A stretch of DNA of 64,000 bases, from contig NZ_JAWLJU010000002.1 of assembly GCF_037120705.1 (NCBI RefSeq), positions 2,294,001 through 2,358,000 on the forward strand, written 5' to 3'. Below, piece after piece: positions 1-11,600 of the stretch. Within the stretch, counting starts at the first letter, position 1, and each line of letters opens with the position of its first letter. Under the pieces are notes generated by a model. It was not told where the DNA came from, made no database searches, and saw only the letters and a program-made list of their open reading frames with translations. This DNA is from Pseudoalteromonas sp. UG3-2. Lineage in GTDB: Bacteria; Pseudomonadota; Gammaproteobacteria; Enterobacterales; Alteromonadaceae. Both the position numbers and the translations under genes were made by a program.

Positions 1-810
1 TTGAACATCTTGCCCAGTAACTATTTTACCGCGAACATCCACTCGCGCAGGGTCGGCAAGGCTGGCGCCATTAATCATTAACTCTTCGGCTTGCCAGGTT
101 TGGTAAGCACGCTCTAGGGCTGCTAATTGCACACGATTGTTCGCCCCTTCAACTTCCATGGCATGATCAGGTTGTGCTGAAGTGATTTCTATCCCCTCAG
201 CATGTGCCATAGCAACAATATCGGTCAGGTAATACTCGCCCTGAGCATTGTCATTCGATAACTGTCCCAACCACTTTTTCAATAGGCCACCATTGGCCGC
301 CATGATCCCAGTATTAATTTCTGTGATTGCCAACTGCTCTGGCGTAGCATCTTTTTGTTCAATAATGCCCACCAGTTTGCCATTTTCTCTTAGCATGCGG
401 CCATACCCCGTTGGGTTAGGCAAATCGACCGTTAATACCGCCAGGCCATTATCAGGAGTGACATCCAGTAAACGTTGCAAGGTGCTTTGCTTAGTCAGTG
501 GCACATCACCGTATAGAATCAGTACTTTGTCATCATCAGCAATATGCTCTTTTGCAACTGCCACGGCATGACCTGTACCGAGCTGCTCGGCTTGGTGCAC
601 CCAGTTCACTTGATTATCTGCAAGCGTAGCTTGTAATTTCTCGGCACCATGGCCATAAACTAGATTAGTTTTTTTTGCACCTAATGAGATGGCATTATCG
701 ATTACATGCTGCACCATCGGCTTACCGGCTATTGGATGCAATACCTTAGGCAGTTGCGAGCGCATGCGAGTACCTTTACCTGCAGCTAAGATGATTGTAT
801 TTAATGGCAT
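1..810 (-). CDS. glmU: Bifunctional UDP-GlcNAc pyrophosphorylase / GlcN-1-P acetyltransferase (GlmU), 5' part
   Basis: GlmU makes UDP-N-acetylglucosamine in the cytoplasm for peptidoglycan and LPS by acetylating glucosamine-1-phosphate and then uridylating it. The reading frame opens with ATG at 810 after an AAGGA-like site and is open to the window edge, giving the first 270 codons of a protein that is usually about 455 residues. The nucleotidyltransferase signature [11 protein letters not shown] lies near residues 8-18, followed by [12 protein letters not shown], the YGDVPL motif near residue 104, and GEYYLTDI. The last visible residues enter the linker before the left-handed beta-helix acetyltransferase domain, which is outside the window. 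It reads in the same direction as the NRPS locus but is separated from it by 410 bases. It is a housekeeping gene and marks the left border of the biosynthetic region. Confidence 0.95.
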   Translation of the reverse strand, partial: MPLNTIILAAGKGTRMRSQLPKVLHPIAGKPMVQHVIDNAISLGAKKTNLVYGHGAEKLQATLADNQVNWVHQAEQLGTGHAVAVAKEHIADDDKVLILYGDVPLTKQSTLQRLLDVTPDNGLAVLTVDLPNPTGYGRMLRENGKLVGIIEQKDATPEQLAITEINTGIMAANGGLLKKWLGQLSNDNAQGEYYLTDIVAMAHAEGIEITSAQPDHAMEVEGANNRVQLAALERAYQTWQAEELMINGASLADPARVDVRGKIVTGQDVQ

Positions 811-1220
811 GAACACAGGATCCTTTTTCTTGTGTTGAAAACAAACGTACTGTTCAACACTCTTGTCTTTAATTCAGTCACTTCATTGTACACTGAAATA
901 CCAAACGCAATGTAGCAGACAATAAGTACTTACTTAGTACAATTTGAGCAACATTGTAACGGGATTGCGAATGAAATATAAGAGTTAACAGAGAGAAATA
1001 GTGGTGCCAAGTAATCAGGCGATTGTCGGCGATTTTACCGCAACCCCTAGACCGTCATTCTGCTTATAACCCGCCATATTCAACTCACCCAACTCTACAT
1101 TAGACAAGTAGCATGAAGTGACTTTCTGACGCTTGAATCTATGAGGAATGAGGCGATTACACTATTAGGTACCAGGTGCAGACAATATTCCAATGTATAT
1201 CATCTGCACTATTATATCGA
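811..1220. other. Intergenic region between glmU and the RND permease gene
   Basis: I see no credible gene here. It must hold the end of the long minus-strand RND transcript (a possible hairpin is listed at 1176-1209) and the 5' leader and ribosome binding site of glmU. No clear promoter could be fixed by eye. Confidence 0.6.
1176..1209 (-). terminator. Possible hairpin downstream of the RND permease
   Basis: Just after the permease stop the minus strand carries GTGCAGA ... TCTGCAC, a seven-base-pair stem with a partly pairable ATAT/ATAT inner section. There is no T-run after it, so a rho-independent terminator is only a weak suggestion. Confidence 0.25.
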
Positions 1221-4200
1221 TTACTCTTTGACTGCAAGAATATGTTGATACCTCTTCAGTGGGCTCAAGCCGCTGATTCTCGGTTTCACTCTCAGCCCAA
1301 TAACATACAATATGGGGACTAAAAATAGTGTTACTAATGTCGATACCAATACAGCAAAGCCAAGTGAAATTGCCATTGGAGAAACAAACTTCGCTTGTAA
1401 GCTTGTTTCAAACATAATAGGTAACAACCCCAAAAAGGTTGTGAGTGACGTTAGTAAAATGGCTCTAAACCTTTCATGTACCGCCTGCTTAATACACTCC
1501 TCGATGGCAAGGTTGCCGTTCATTTTCTCATTTATTCTGTCCACTAAAATAAGGCTGTCATTCACAACAACTCCAGCAGCCGCGATCAGACCAAAAATGG
1601 AAACTAAACTAAAATCCTCCGCAAATATCCAGTGTCCCCATATTGCACCGACAATACAAAAAGGAATGACGGACATGATCAGTAGTGGTTGGAAGTAACT
1701 TTTCAAAGGGATCGCCAGTAAAATATATACAGCCAGCAAAGAGGCAACAAAGAAAGTTAACATTTGATCCTTTTCACTGCTAACCTCTTTCACTTTTCCA
1801 CCTAGATCAGTTGTGACTGATGGATACTTAGCTTTTACTTTGGGTAGCAGTTCGGACTTTACATGCTCCATAACTCGAGCGCCATTCACTTGTTGGTGAT
1901 CAATTGAAGCAAATACGTACAAGCTACGCTTACCTGCTTCTCTGCGCAGGGTCGTCACCGCCTGCGACTCTTTAAAGTTAACAACATCTCCCAAGAAAAC
2001 TTCCTCACCTGAGCCTAACTTTATCCGTACGTATTGTAGCTCACTGATGCTAGCACGGCTGGACTGAGGGTATCGGACCATTACTCTGATTTCTTCGCCC
2101 AAATAACTGAAGCGATCCGCTTCCGCGCCGGAGTGAGTTTGATGTAATTGTCGTGCCACCTCCGCAAGCGTCAAGTTCAGTTTCCGGGCTAAAGGTTTTA
2201 GCTCCATCAGTAGCTCTTTTCGTCCAACAGATATCGTTGAGCCAACCTCATAAAGCCCGCTTTGCTGCTTTAACTCAGCAGCGAATAATTTTGCCGCTGC
2301 GTTTAGGTCACCTATATTGTCACTATAAAGGAAATAACCAAAGTCACCATATAAGTTATTCTGGCCTAAAACATCATCCTTAATTCTTATCGCTTTCAGC
2401 GCGACAATATCCGGAATATTCTCTCGCCAACGCCTAGAAAGTTCAAACGTGTCATAGGGCCTGCGTTCTTCATCAACTAGAATGATAGTAAATTTGAGTT
2501 CAGTTTGCCCCACACTTTCAATCAGGATATCTTGGATCATGCCTCGACCAAACTTGGCAATTGTTTTTTGCTCTTCAGCTTTTAACATTGCTTGAAATGC
2601 TTTAGCAGCTTGCTCAACGATATCAGTAGAAGCATTATCGTTTAGCTCCAATGTCACTTCGGGCTGATCAATGGGAACCATTGGATCTGGTACAGACTTC
2701 ACATAACCAAATTGTATCAATGATACAGAGAGCACAAATATCGATATAAACAGCAATAACATACTCCACTTGTGCTGCAAACTCCACATAACCTTATTAG
2801 CCAGCCAACCACGACTAAAGTTGCTAATAGCGCAGTTAAGTTGATATTTAAAGCCGCTTTTTTTTGCCTTTTTAGGGGGCAATCCAGCCAAGTGAGAGGG
2901 TAAAATGAGCTTGGACTCAATAATACTAAAGACAAGACAAAATATTACAATAACCGAGATCCCCTTAAACAACTCACTCTGTGAACCATTACTAAAAACA
3001 AAAGGAAAAAACACCGCAATAGTAGTTAGTACCCCAAAAACCGCCGGCTTAGCCACTTTTTTTACTCCTAAAGCGACGGCTTGTTTGCTATGCCCCAAAA
3101 AAGTTGTATGACCATATACGCTTTCCCCAACAACAATAGCGTCATCGACAATTAGCCCCAATACCATGATGAAAGCAAAAAGCGATACTAAATTTATAGT
3201 GACATCAAATACAGGCATCACTAGTGCGGCACCAAGAAAGCAAACCGGCAAACCAACCACAACCCAAAGTGCTAGTCTAATGCTTAGAAATAGTGACAGA
3301 ACCAGCAATACTAAAATGGCACCTTGGATTAGATTATTTTCCATCATTGATAGCCTCTCATCTAAGTATGCAGTGCCATCAATAATAACTTCCAAGCTCA
3401 GCTTGTGGGGTAAGTGCTGATTTTTAAACTTTACATACTTATTAACTGAATCAACTACCGCAACGGCATCCTGGTATTCTGCTGCCACAACATCAAATGA
3501 GACTGCCGGTTTATCTGAAAATGAGAATACATGAGTTCCTTCTACAGCTCTTTTTTGGATGGTAGCAATATCTTGAAGCTTTATCTGCAACCCGGATTCA
3601 AATGTCTTTATGGGGATCTGCGCAAACTCACTCTCCTTATATGCTTGATTTTCAACACGAAGCGGTATGACTCCTGACTCTGTTCTTACCGCCCCAACAC
3701 TCAAGTTATTGGAGTATTTTTGCAACTCCAAACGGATATCATCCATTGTTAAATGGTACATTTGCAAAGCAATGGGGCTTACTTCAATCGCAACCTCAGC
3801 TAAAGATAAGTTATCATTTACTATCGCCACATTCTTTAAATTTAATAACTCTTGTTTAACTTCCAGAGCGTAGCGACGCAGAATGTTGTCATCCTCACTA
3901 TGCACTAAGGCCAGTCGAATTACAGGTTGTAAGTGCTCTCTGAGGTTTATGACAATAGGCTCCAGATCTGCAGGAAAGCTGGGGGTTGCATCAACTGCAA
4001 GTTTCACTTTGTCCAACACACTTTCCGGCTCTGCACTTTTTTGTAATTCCAGCAAGAGTTCACCGGAGCTTTCTCTAGACCAAGAACGCATCCGCTTAAC
4101 CTCTGGCAATCCCATTAAGCTGTGCTCAATCTTGCTAATGACATTCTCTTCAATTTCTTTTGCCGAAGCACCGAATTGGGTCACGTTAATCGCAATGGTG

Positions 4201-4352
4201 TCAACATCGAGCGCGGGAAAAATTTGTTTGTGCGTTGCTTGGTAAGATATTGCACCCAAGATGATGATAAATGCCATGAGGAGGTTAGCAGCCACAGGGT
4301 TCTTGATAAAGAAATTTATGATGCCAGGTTCAAGATTTACTTTTTCCATCAT
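1221..4352 (-). CDS. RND efflux permease (HAE1/AcrB type)
   Basis: This is a 1043-residue inner-membrane proton-driven pump of the resistance-nodulation-division superfamily, the usual length for the family. It starts with a cytoplasmic tail and a first membrane helix near residues 15-40 (NFFIKNPVAANLLMAFI), followed by two large periplasmic loops. The TM4 proton-relay motif GLIVDDAIVVGES lies near residue 400 and the TM10 counterpart GVVVNDSLILVD near residue 945. The GAGGT ribosome site precedes ATG 4352, and the gap to the adaptor gene is only 7 bases, so the two are co-transcribed and form a pump pair. Position directly behind the terminal NRPS argues for export of, or self-protection from, the lipopeptide rather than general drug efflux; that is inference. 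Its outer-membrane partner may be the TolC-like protein at 55566-56933. Confidence 0.93.
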   Translation of the reverse strand: MMEKVNLEPGIINFFIKNPVAANLLMAFIIILGAISYQATHKQIFPALDVDTIAINVTQFGASAKEIEENVISKIEHSLMGLPEVKRMRSWSRESSGELLLELQKSAEPESVLDKVKLAVDATPSFPADLEPIVINLREHLQPVIRLALVHSEDDNILRRYALEVKQELLNLKNVAIVNDNLSLAEVAIEVSPIALQMYHLTMDDIRLELQKYSNNLSVGAVRTESGVIPLRVENQAYKESEFAQIPIKTFESGLQIKLQDIATIQKRAVEGTHVFSFSDKPAVSFDVVAAEYQDAVAVVDSVNKYVKFKNQHLPHKLSLEVIIDGTAYLDERLSMMENNLIQGAILVLLVLSLFLSIRLALWVVVGLPVCFLGAALVMPVFDVTINLVSLFAFIMVLGLIVDDAIVVGESVYGHTTFLGHSKQAVALGVKKVAKPAVFGVLTTIAVFFPFVFSNGSQSELFKGISVIVIFCLVFSIIESKLILPSHLAGLPPKKAKKSGFKYQLNCAISNFSRGWLANKVMWSLQHKWSMLLLFISIFVLSVSLIQFGYVKSVPDPMVPIDQPEVTLELNDNASTDIVEQAAKAFQAMLKAEEQKTIAKFGRGMIQDILIESVGQTELKFTIILVDEERRPYDTFELSRRWRENIPDIVALKAIRIKDDVLGQNNLYGDFGYFLYSDNIGDLNAAAKLFAAELKQQSGLYEVGSTISVGRKELLMELKPLARKLNLTLAEVARQLHQTHSGAEADRFSYLGEEIRVMVRYPQSSRASISELQYVRIKLGSGEEVFLGDVVNFKESQAVTTLRREAGKRSLYVFASIDHQQVNGARVMEHVKSELLPKVKAKYPSVTTDLGGKVKEVSSEKDQMLTFFVASLLAVYILLAIPLKSYFQPLLIMSVIPFCIVGAIWGHWIFAEDFSLVSIFGLIAAAGVVVNDSLILVDRINEKMNGNLAIEECIKQAVHERFRAILLTSLTTFLGLLPIMFETSLQAKFVSPMAISLGFAVLVSTLVTLFLVPILYVIGLRVKPRISGLSPLKRYQHILAVKE

Positions 4353-4359
4353 GTGTACC

Positions 4360-5499
4360 TCAAAGCCTTGCTAAATTTGAGGACACAACTTTCACCGGCA
4401 TCCCTTTGTATGGGTACTCAGGTAATGTGTCGACTATTTTATCACTAGAATGGATACCACTATTGATAATTGCGAAGCCATTTTCATTTCTTAACACAGC
4501 CACTTTTCTCTGTGCTAACTGCCCTCCATTTACCACCCAGACACGGCCGTTTTCAATGAGCTCTTCCGGCACTTTATATATTTTTTCTAGTGTCCTCCCT
4601 GAAAACTCTACTTCCACAAAGTCACCGAACTGTAAAAACGAGTTACCACTATTAGCATCTAATAGTCCAGTAACCCGTGCAACCACTTTGTAAGCTCTTG
4701 TTTGTCGATCAACTAGTTGAACTCTCCTAATTAATTTACCAGCCCCTTCGTAATCGGAGTCAGGTAATCGGATCACAACCTCAGTTCCTTTGAGGTTTGA
4801 AGGAAGGTATTGATTGTCAAACCGAGCAACCGGTAGTTCAACCTTAGCGCCTCCAATATTGTATAAGACAGCAATATTTGCTCCCTGATTTACAAACTGT
4901 CCAGTACCAATGGACTTCTCAACCACCAATGCATCAAATGGTGCAACCCCCACAGTATATTCCAGCTTTTTTTTGGCAGAGGACACTTTTGCTTCAGCCG
5001 ATCTTACCGCGGCATAAGCACTCTTTATTTGCGGTTTTCTCAGAAATAAACGGTTCTCTTGATCAGAGTTCATTCTATCTAACTCAATTTGCGCGACCTT
5101 TCCCATACCAAGCTCTTGCTCAAGTTTAGCTTTCACATTGAGTAATTCAGCCTCTGCATTTTTAAGTTCAGCTTGATATTGGCTATCCTCTATCTTGTAA
5201 AGTATTTCACCTTTTTTTACTACGGTTCCTTTGCTAAGTTTTTCTGACCAATACTCTACGTTTCCCGAAACCCGGGTGGATAAGTTAGTTATTTCAATTG
5301 GCTGTAACTCCCCATACATTTTGAAGTTCACGGTGTGATTTGTCTGCTCAATTGGCAGCGTAGTGATGTGATCCACTTTCACTTTCAGTGTCGGCACTTC
5401 ACTGTTGGCACTAAATGCACTCATAACGAATAGTACAGCAACTGAAACAAGTATGATCATCGCTGGGAAAGCAGCGGATTGTATATATTTAACCTTCAT
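4360..5499 (-). CDS. RND membrane-fusion (periplasmic adaptor) protein
   Basis: A 379-residue HlyD/AcrA-type adaptor. Residues 12-32 form a hydrophobic N-terminal anchor or signal. The lipoyl half-motifs flank a coiled-coil hairpin: RVSGNVEYWSEKLSKGTVVKKGEILYKI near residues 77-105, then a helical stretch rich in Glu, Lys and Ala to about residue 185, and the returning half APFDALVVEKSIGTGQFVNQG near residues 187-208. Beta-barrel and membrane-proximal parts follow (VELPVARFDNQYLPS and the C-terminal KGMPVKVV). Such adaptors link an RND pump to an outer-membrane TolC channel. It is 112 bases downstream of the terminal NRPS and 7 bases upstream of the permease. The ribosome site before ATG 5499 is weak (GTTGG). 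Confidence 0.92.
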   Translation of the reverse strand: MKVKYIQSAAFPAMIILVSVAVLFVMSAFSANSEVPTLKVKVDHITTLPIEQTNHTVNFKMYGELQPIEITNLSTRVSGNVEYWSEKLSKGTVVKKGEILYKIEDSQYQAELKNAEAELLNVKAKLEQELGMGKVAQIELDRMNSDQENRLFLRKPQIKSAYAAVRSAEAKVSSAKKKLEYTVGVAPFDALVVEKSIGTGQFVNQGANIAVLYNIGGAKVELPVARFDNQYLPSNLKGTEVVIRLPDSDYEGAGKLIRRVQLVDRQTRAYKVVARVTGLLDANSGNSFLQFGDFVEVEFSGRTLEKIYKVPEELIENGRVWVVNGGQLAQRKVAVLRNENGFAIINSGIHSSDKIVDTLPEYPYKGMPVKVVSSNLARL

Positions 5500-5611
5500 A
5501 ATAAACCAACTTTCTTTGCTCTTTCCGTCAACATTGACGGCTGGTGTTTAAGCTTTAACAAGAAGAGGAGGCAATAGCTTACCCCCCCAATGTACTGAAC
5601 AATGACAACTA

Positions 5612-8600
5612 CTACATAAGGTATGTGTTTAGCTGCTCTACTAAACTCTCAGATTTCAATATTTCCATATGAGCCGCATCAATACTCGCTTGACTGACCT
5701 GCTTTGTGTGGAACTGCTGAAAATAACTGTGGTAAGTATCCACACAATATCCTGACTGGGTCGCATAAATACTTTTTACCGTTACTTCTGGTTCAACCTT
5801 CGGAAGGTAATCTCTGAACCATTGGCTCTGTATTTTATTCAGCTTTTGAATTTGCCGTATAAACACTTCATCTACATCACTAGGAAGCGATTTGTCAGTT
5901 GTCATCTCAATTACACTTGCCTTTACCTCCTTGCGCTTCTGCAGGTGTTGCTCAAAGTAACAGTCTATTAGTATCACCTCGACATTCAGTCCTGTTCGAG
6001 CTAGCTCATTTGCAGTTTCTAATGCAAGTAAGCCACCAAACGAATGTCCAACAAGCTTAATGGGTGTTTGATCATCGCTATATTGGTTAATACCATGTGC
6101 AACAGCGACAATATTTTCAGTCAGCGATGTATAGGGCTGCTCACCATCCAGTAAGCCTTTATGTGGACAGGCATAAGCACGATAGCCATAAGCTGATAAT
6201 TGAGTAGCAAGCCAAGCAAAATCATTTTCAGTACTCGCAACTCCCGGGATCATAAACAGTTTATCATTGTTACCTTGCATCGATGATATTGGCTTGACTA
6301 CATGGTATGAATTAACCACGCTTTGACCCTCACATAATCTCGCCATTGCTGCAACTGTTGCGGCTTTGAAAAGCTTATCTAAGGAGATTTTCATCTTGCA
6401 TTGTTGCTCGATCTCCGCCGCCAGCTTAACTGTCAATAAGGAGTGTCCACCAAGCTCAAAGAAATTAGCCGTTCTGCTAATTTTGTCCTCTTCTATGTGC
6501 AACAACTCTGACCATATCTTTGCCAGTAGCCGCTCTAGCCTAGTTTTCGGTGCTACATATTCACCAAGTAGCATTTTGACATCTGCTTTCGGTAACGCTT
6601 TTTTATCTAACTTACCATTCGCAGTTAACGGCCACTGGGCGATAACAATCAGGAAGCTTGGCACCATATATTCTGGCAATCGTTCCCCCAAACTTTGTTT
6701 CACTGCACTGATAAGATCATGATGCATGTCGACTTCCAGTGTTTTTGTAGGCTTGATATAACCCACGAGTTGTGGATTCCCAGCCACTGTTATGGCTTGT
6801 ACGAAGGCTGAATCCACTTCACTGTGTTGTGCCAGCTGCGCTTCAACTTCACCCAGCTCGATCCTAAACCCGCGGATCTTAACCTGATCATCAGCCCGCC
6901 CGATAAACTCAAGGTTGCCATCATCTAAATAGCGCACCAAATCCCCGGTTCGGTATAAACGAGCGCCGCTATTGGAGTCGCTTGGATCATGGTAAGGGTT
7001 ATCGATGAAACGACCTGCGGTTAGCTCTGGACGATTTAAGTAACCTCTGGCTAAACCGTCGCCACTCACGAATAACTCTCCCACACAACCCTTTGGTACT
7101 AGCTGTTGGTCTTCATTTAAGATATAAAATACAGTATTAGCCGTTGCTCGGCCAATGACCTCGCCCTCATATTCTGACAGAACAGAGAAAGCACAGTTAA
7201 CTGTCGTTTCTGTTGGACCATAGCCATTAATGAGTACACTACCATGATGCTTTGTAAATGCTATAAAGTGCTGCAATGCAACACCCATTGCCTCACCACT
7301 GGAAATTAAGTCAACCCTAGGCAAAGTCGGCTCTTTTATCACCATATCTAGCAATTGGGGTGTAGCATTCAATACGCTTAACCTATGTTCCCGCACGATC
7401 TTCGCTAACTCAGCAGGTAACTTAACTTGCTCTGCATTTGGTATGATCAACTTAATACCTTTACTTAGTAGCACTATACCTTTTAGTGAAGCATCAAAAA
7501 TAAACGATGATAGCCACAACCAACCATTTTTATAGCCTTCATCACAGAGTGCGAGCTGCGCATTGAAGCCCGCTTTAAAGTTCATTAAAGCTCGGTGCTC
7601 TATCATCACCCCTTTCGGCTGCCCTGTCGAACCTGAAGTATAAATAACATACGCTAGGTTATTTGCGGTTAGCCCTAGCTGTTCTTTGTCGATGTTCTCA
7701 CTGCTCTGTTGGGCAAAGAGTGCCGTGTCATCCAGTGCTACTATGTCCCCACTAAAACCTGTCAAGACATCTTTGCCAGCTCCTTGCGTCAGTACCACCT
7801 CCAATGCCGCGTCTTGCACCATATAATCTAATCGCGCGCTTGGATAACCCGGGTCCAGTGGCACATACGCCGCCCCGGCTTTGAGTATTCCTAAGATCCC
7901 CACAACCATTTCCACTGAGCGCTCAACGCATAACCCCACCAAGGTATCCGGCTTCAGCTGATATTGCTCCCGTAAGTAGTGAGCCACCTGGTTTGCTCTG
8001 GCGTTAAGCTCACCATAGCTCAGTACCGTCTCGTCCAATACCACCGCAACACGCTCAGGCTCCTCCGCAGCCTGTTGTTCAAATAGCTCATGAATACAGC
8101 GCTGCTTCGGATAGGGCATTACCGTCTGATTCAGTCCCAGCAATAAATGTTGCTCTTCTTGCTCTGACAGTATTGTTAACTCATGCGGCGCGATATCGGC
8201 ACTTGTCACGCCACTGAGCTGTGTCAGCAAGCGGCATAAGTGGTCATTGAGCCGCATAATCGCCGCTTCACTAAATAGACTTACATCGTATGCCCAAGTG
8301 AGCCCCACACCTGCCTCGCTCATGCTGAGGTTCACTTCTAAGTCAAACTTCGCTTGGACCGCATCATTAGCATAAGGCGCCAACTCAACCCCTGGCAATG
8401 TGATGGTCTCATCACCCCCTTGCACCCCATAATCTGTATCCGTAGTCAGCATAATTTGGAACAATGGGCTATGGGCCGCACTCCGATGTACCTTCAGCCT
8501 ATCGACCAACTGCTCAAATGGCACATCCTGGTTCGCTTGGGCGTCTATGTGTACTTGTCGGATATGCCTAAAGTAACTGCTTAAGTCCGGCTGTGCAGTA

Positions 8601-11600
8601 TCAGCACGTAAGACCAATGTATTCACGAAAAAGCCGATAAGCGGACTCAACTCTGCCTGTGTTCTATTGGCGACCGGAGTACCCATCACGATGTCCGCGC
8701 TATTACTGTGCCTGGCAAGTAACAGCGATAACGCACCGTGTAAGAGCATAAATGGTGAAAGCTGATGTCTAGTCGCCAGCGCTTGTAACCGCTGCGCCAC
8801 CTCCGCTGGTAGCCGACCTAAAACCTCTGCTCCTTTATACTGCTTCTGCGCCGGTCGTGGGTAACTTAAAGGGAGACTATGCATACCCGGCAGCTCTGAT
8901 AACTGGGTTTCCCAGTATGACAACTGTTGCTCAAGAACCTCGCCTTCTAAGTATGTCCGCTGCCAGTGCGCATAGTCCGCATATTGAATATCCAGAGCCG
9001 GCAGTGGCATTTCCTTCCCTTGGCTTAATGCATCATACAGCTGGAAAAACTCTTTATTCAGCACCTCCATCGACCAGCCATCAGAGGCGATGTGATGCAT
9101 GTTGAATAACAACACCCCACTTGTCTGTGACGTATGAACGTAGTGCACCCGCACCATCAAGTCTGACGCTAGGTCAAACGGCCGCATAAATTCGTCTTCT
9201 AACAAAGCGTCAATGGCCTGAGCCTGGGCCTCTCCTGATAGGTGGCTAACCTCTTCTTGCACAACCTCAACCGCCACCTCTGACATAGGCTTTATCTTTT
9301 GTTTCACTTGACCATCTTCTTCGACATACACACTACGCAACACTTCGTGTCGTGCAACAATGGTACTCAATACCTGCTCTACCAGCGTCAAATCAAGTGA
9401 ACCCGAGACCCTAAGCGCCATCGGCATATTATATTCACTTGACCCGCCTTGAAGCTTGTCTATAAACCATAACCGCTGCTGTGCAAAGGAAACAGGGAGC
9501 GTTTCAGCGCTGCGTACGATTGCTGTCAGCGGTGGTCGTGCACTCCTCCTCTGGGTTGATACAACCAATGTCGCCAGCACGGCTAAGCTTTCTGCATCAA
9601 ATACAGCCTGTACTGGCAGATCTACATCAAATTGCTGTCGCAATGCCGCTATTAACCGAATACTTAAGAGCGAATGCCCACCCAATTCGAAAAAGTTCGC
9701 TGTTGTGCTTATCTTATCGCCGGGTATCTCTAACAAGGTTGACCACATATCCACTAAGTTTTGCTCAATAACCGACTGCGGTGCTACATACTCACCCAGT
9801 AATACATTACCGTCTGGTTTAGGAAGCGATTTCTTATCTATCTTGCCATTTGCTGTTAGCGGCCACTCACTAACAGTCATAATCGTACTGGGTACCATAT
9901 ATTCCGGTAACTCTTCCTTTAGCTTTACTTTCATATTATCTATGAAGCTATACCGCTCACTTTTTGAGAGCGCAGCATCTGGTTTAATGTACGCGACTAA
10001 GTGCAAGCTGCCAACGCTTCCTTTTGCTTGCACCACTGCTGAGTCAACTCCCACCAATTGCGCCAACTGCGCTTCAACTTCTCCTAGCTCTATTCTGAAT
10101 CCTCGAATTTTTACTTGTTCATCCGTTCGACCCAAGAAGGTTAGATTAGCATCAGTTAGGTGACGAACTAGGTCTCCGGTTCGATATAAACGAGCAGAAC
10201 TACCTGGTTCATTAGGGTTATAGTAGGGATTATTGATGAAACGCTCCGCTGTTAGCTCTGGACGATTTAAATATCCTCTGGCTAAGCCATCACCACCAAT
10301 ATAGAGCTCTCCAGGTACGCCATCTGGTACTAAGTTCTGGTTATCATCTAAAATTAACAACTGATTGTTAATATTTGCTTTTCCAATTGCGACACTTTGC
10401 TCTAAAGCGCACTGTTGAGAGGTCAGATAAGTCGTCGCTGTTATTGTGGACTCTGTTGGCCCGTAAGTGTTCATTAAAAGCACTTCATTTGGAAAGCTCT
10501 TATAGTGCTCAGTCACCGTAGCAGTGCTAAGCGCTTCTCCCCCCACAATAACCAGCCGAATACTTGTATTGGTAAATACCTTACTGTCACTGACAATTTG
10601 CGCCCAAAAGGCTGTTGGTAAACTCACTATGGTGACATGGTGCTTTTCACAATAGGACACAAACTCTTGCAAACCTTGTCTGCAAACTGGGGAGCTTAAT
10701 ATTAGCTGTGCTCCATGGCATAAAGCGCCAAAGAACTCTTCTACGAAAATATCAAAACTGATACTTGAAAACTGTAATATACGATCCGATACAGTTACAC
10801 CATAGGCCTGTTGCGTATGCAGCTGGTAGTTAAGCAAAGCTCGGTGCTCTATCATCACCCCTTTCGGCTGCCCTGTCGAACCTGAAGTATAAATAACATA
10901 CGCTAGGTTATTTGCGGTTAGCCCTAGCTGTTCTTTGTCGATGTTCTCACTGCTCTGTTGGGCAAAGAGTGCCGTGTCATCCAGTGCTACTATGTCCCCA
11001 CTAAAACCTGTCAAGACATCTTTGCCAGCTCCTTGCGTCAGTACCACCTCCAATGCCGCGTCTTGCACCATATAATCTAATCGCGCGCTTGGATAACCCG
11101 GGTCCAGTGGCACATACGCCGCCCCGGCTTTGAGTATTCCTAAGATCCCCACAACCATTTCCACTGAGCGCTCAACGCATAACCCCACCAAGGTATCCGG
11201 CTTCAGCTGATATTGCTCCCGTAAGTAGTGAGCCACCTGGTTTGCTCTGGCGTTAAGCTCACCATAGCTCAGTACCGTCTCGTCCAATACCACCGCAACA
11301 CGCTCAGGCTCCTCCGCAGCCTGTTGTTCAAATAGCTCATGAATACAGCGCTGCTTCGGATAGGGCATTACCGTCTGATTCAGTCCCAGCAATAAATGTT
11401 GCTCTTCTTGCTCTGACAGTATTGTTAACTCATGCGGCGCGATATCGGCACTTGTCACGCCACTGAGCTGTGTCAGCAAGCGGCATAAGTGGTCATTGAG
11501 CCGCATAATCGCCGCTTCACTAAATAGACTTACATCGTATGCCCAAGTGAGCCCCACACCTGCCTCGCTCATGCTGAGGTTCACTTCTAAGTCAAACTTC

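Noticed and set aside
9456..10163. 235-codon open frame on the plus strand inside the terminal NRPS
   Set aside because: It is antisense to strongly conserved NRPS motifs and its translation has no recognisable domain or ribosome site; it is a shadow frame.
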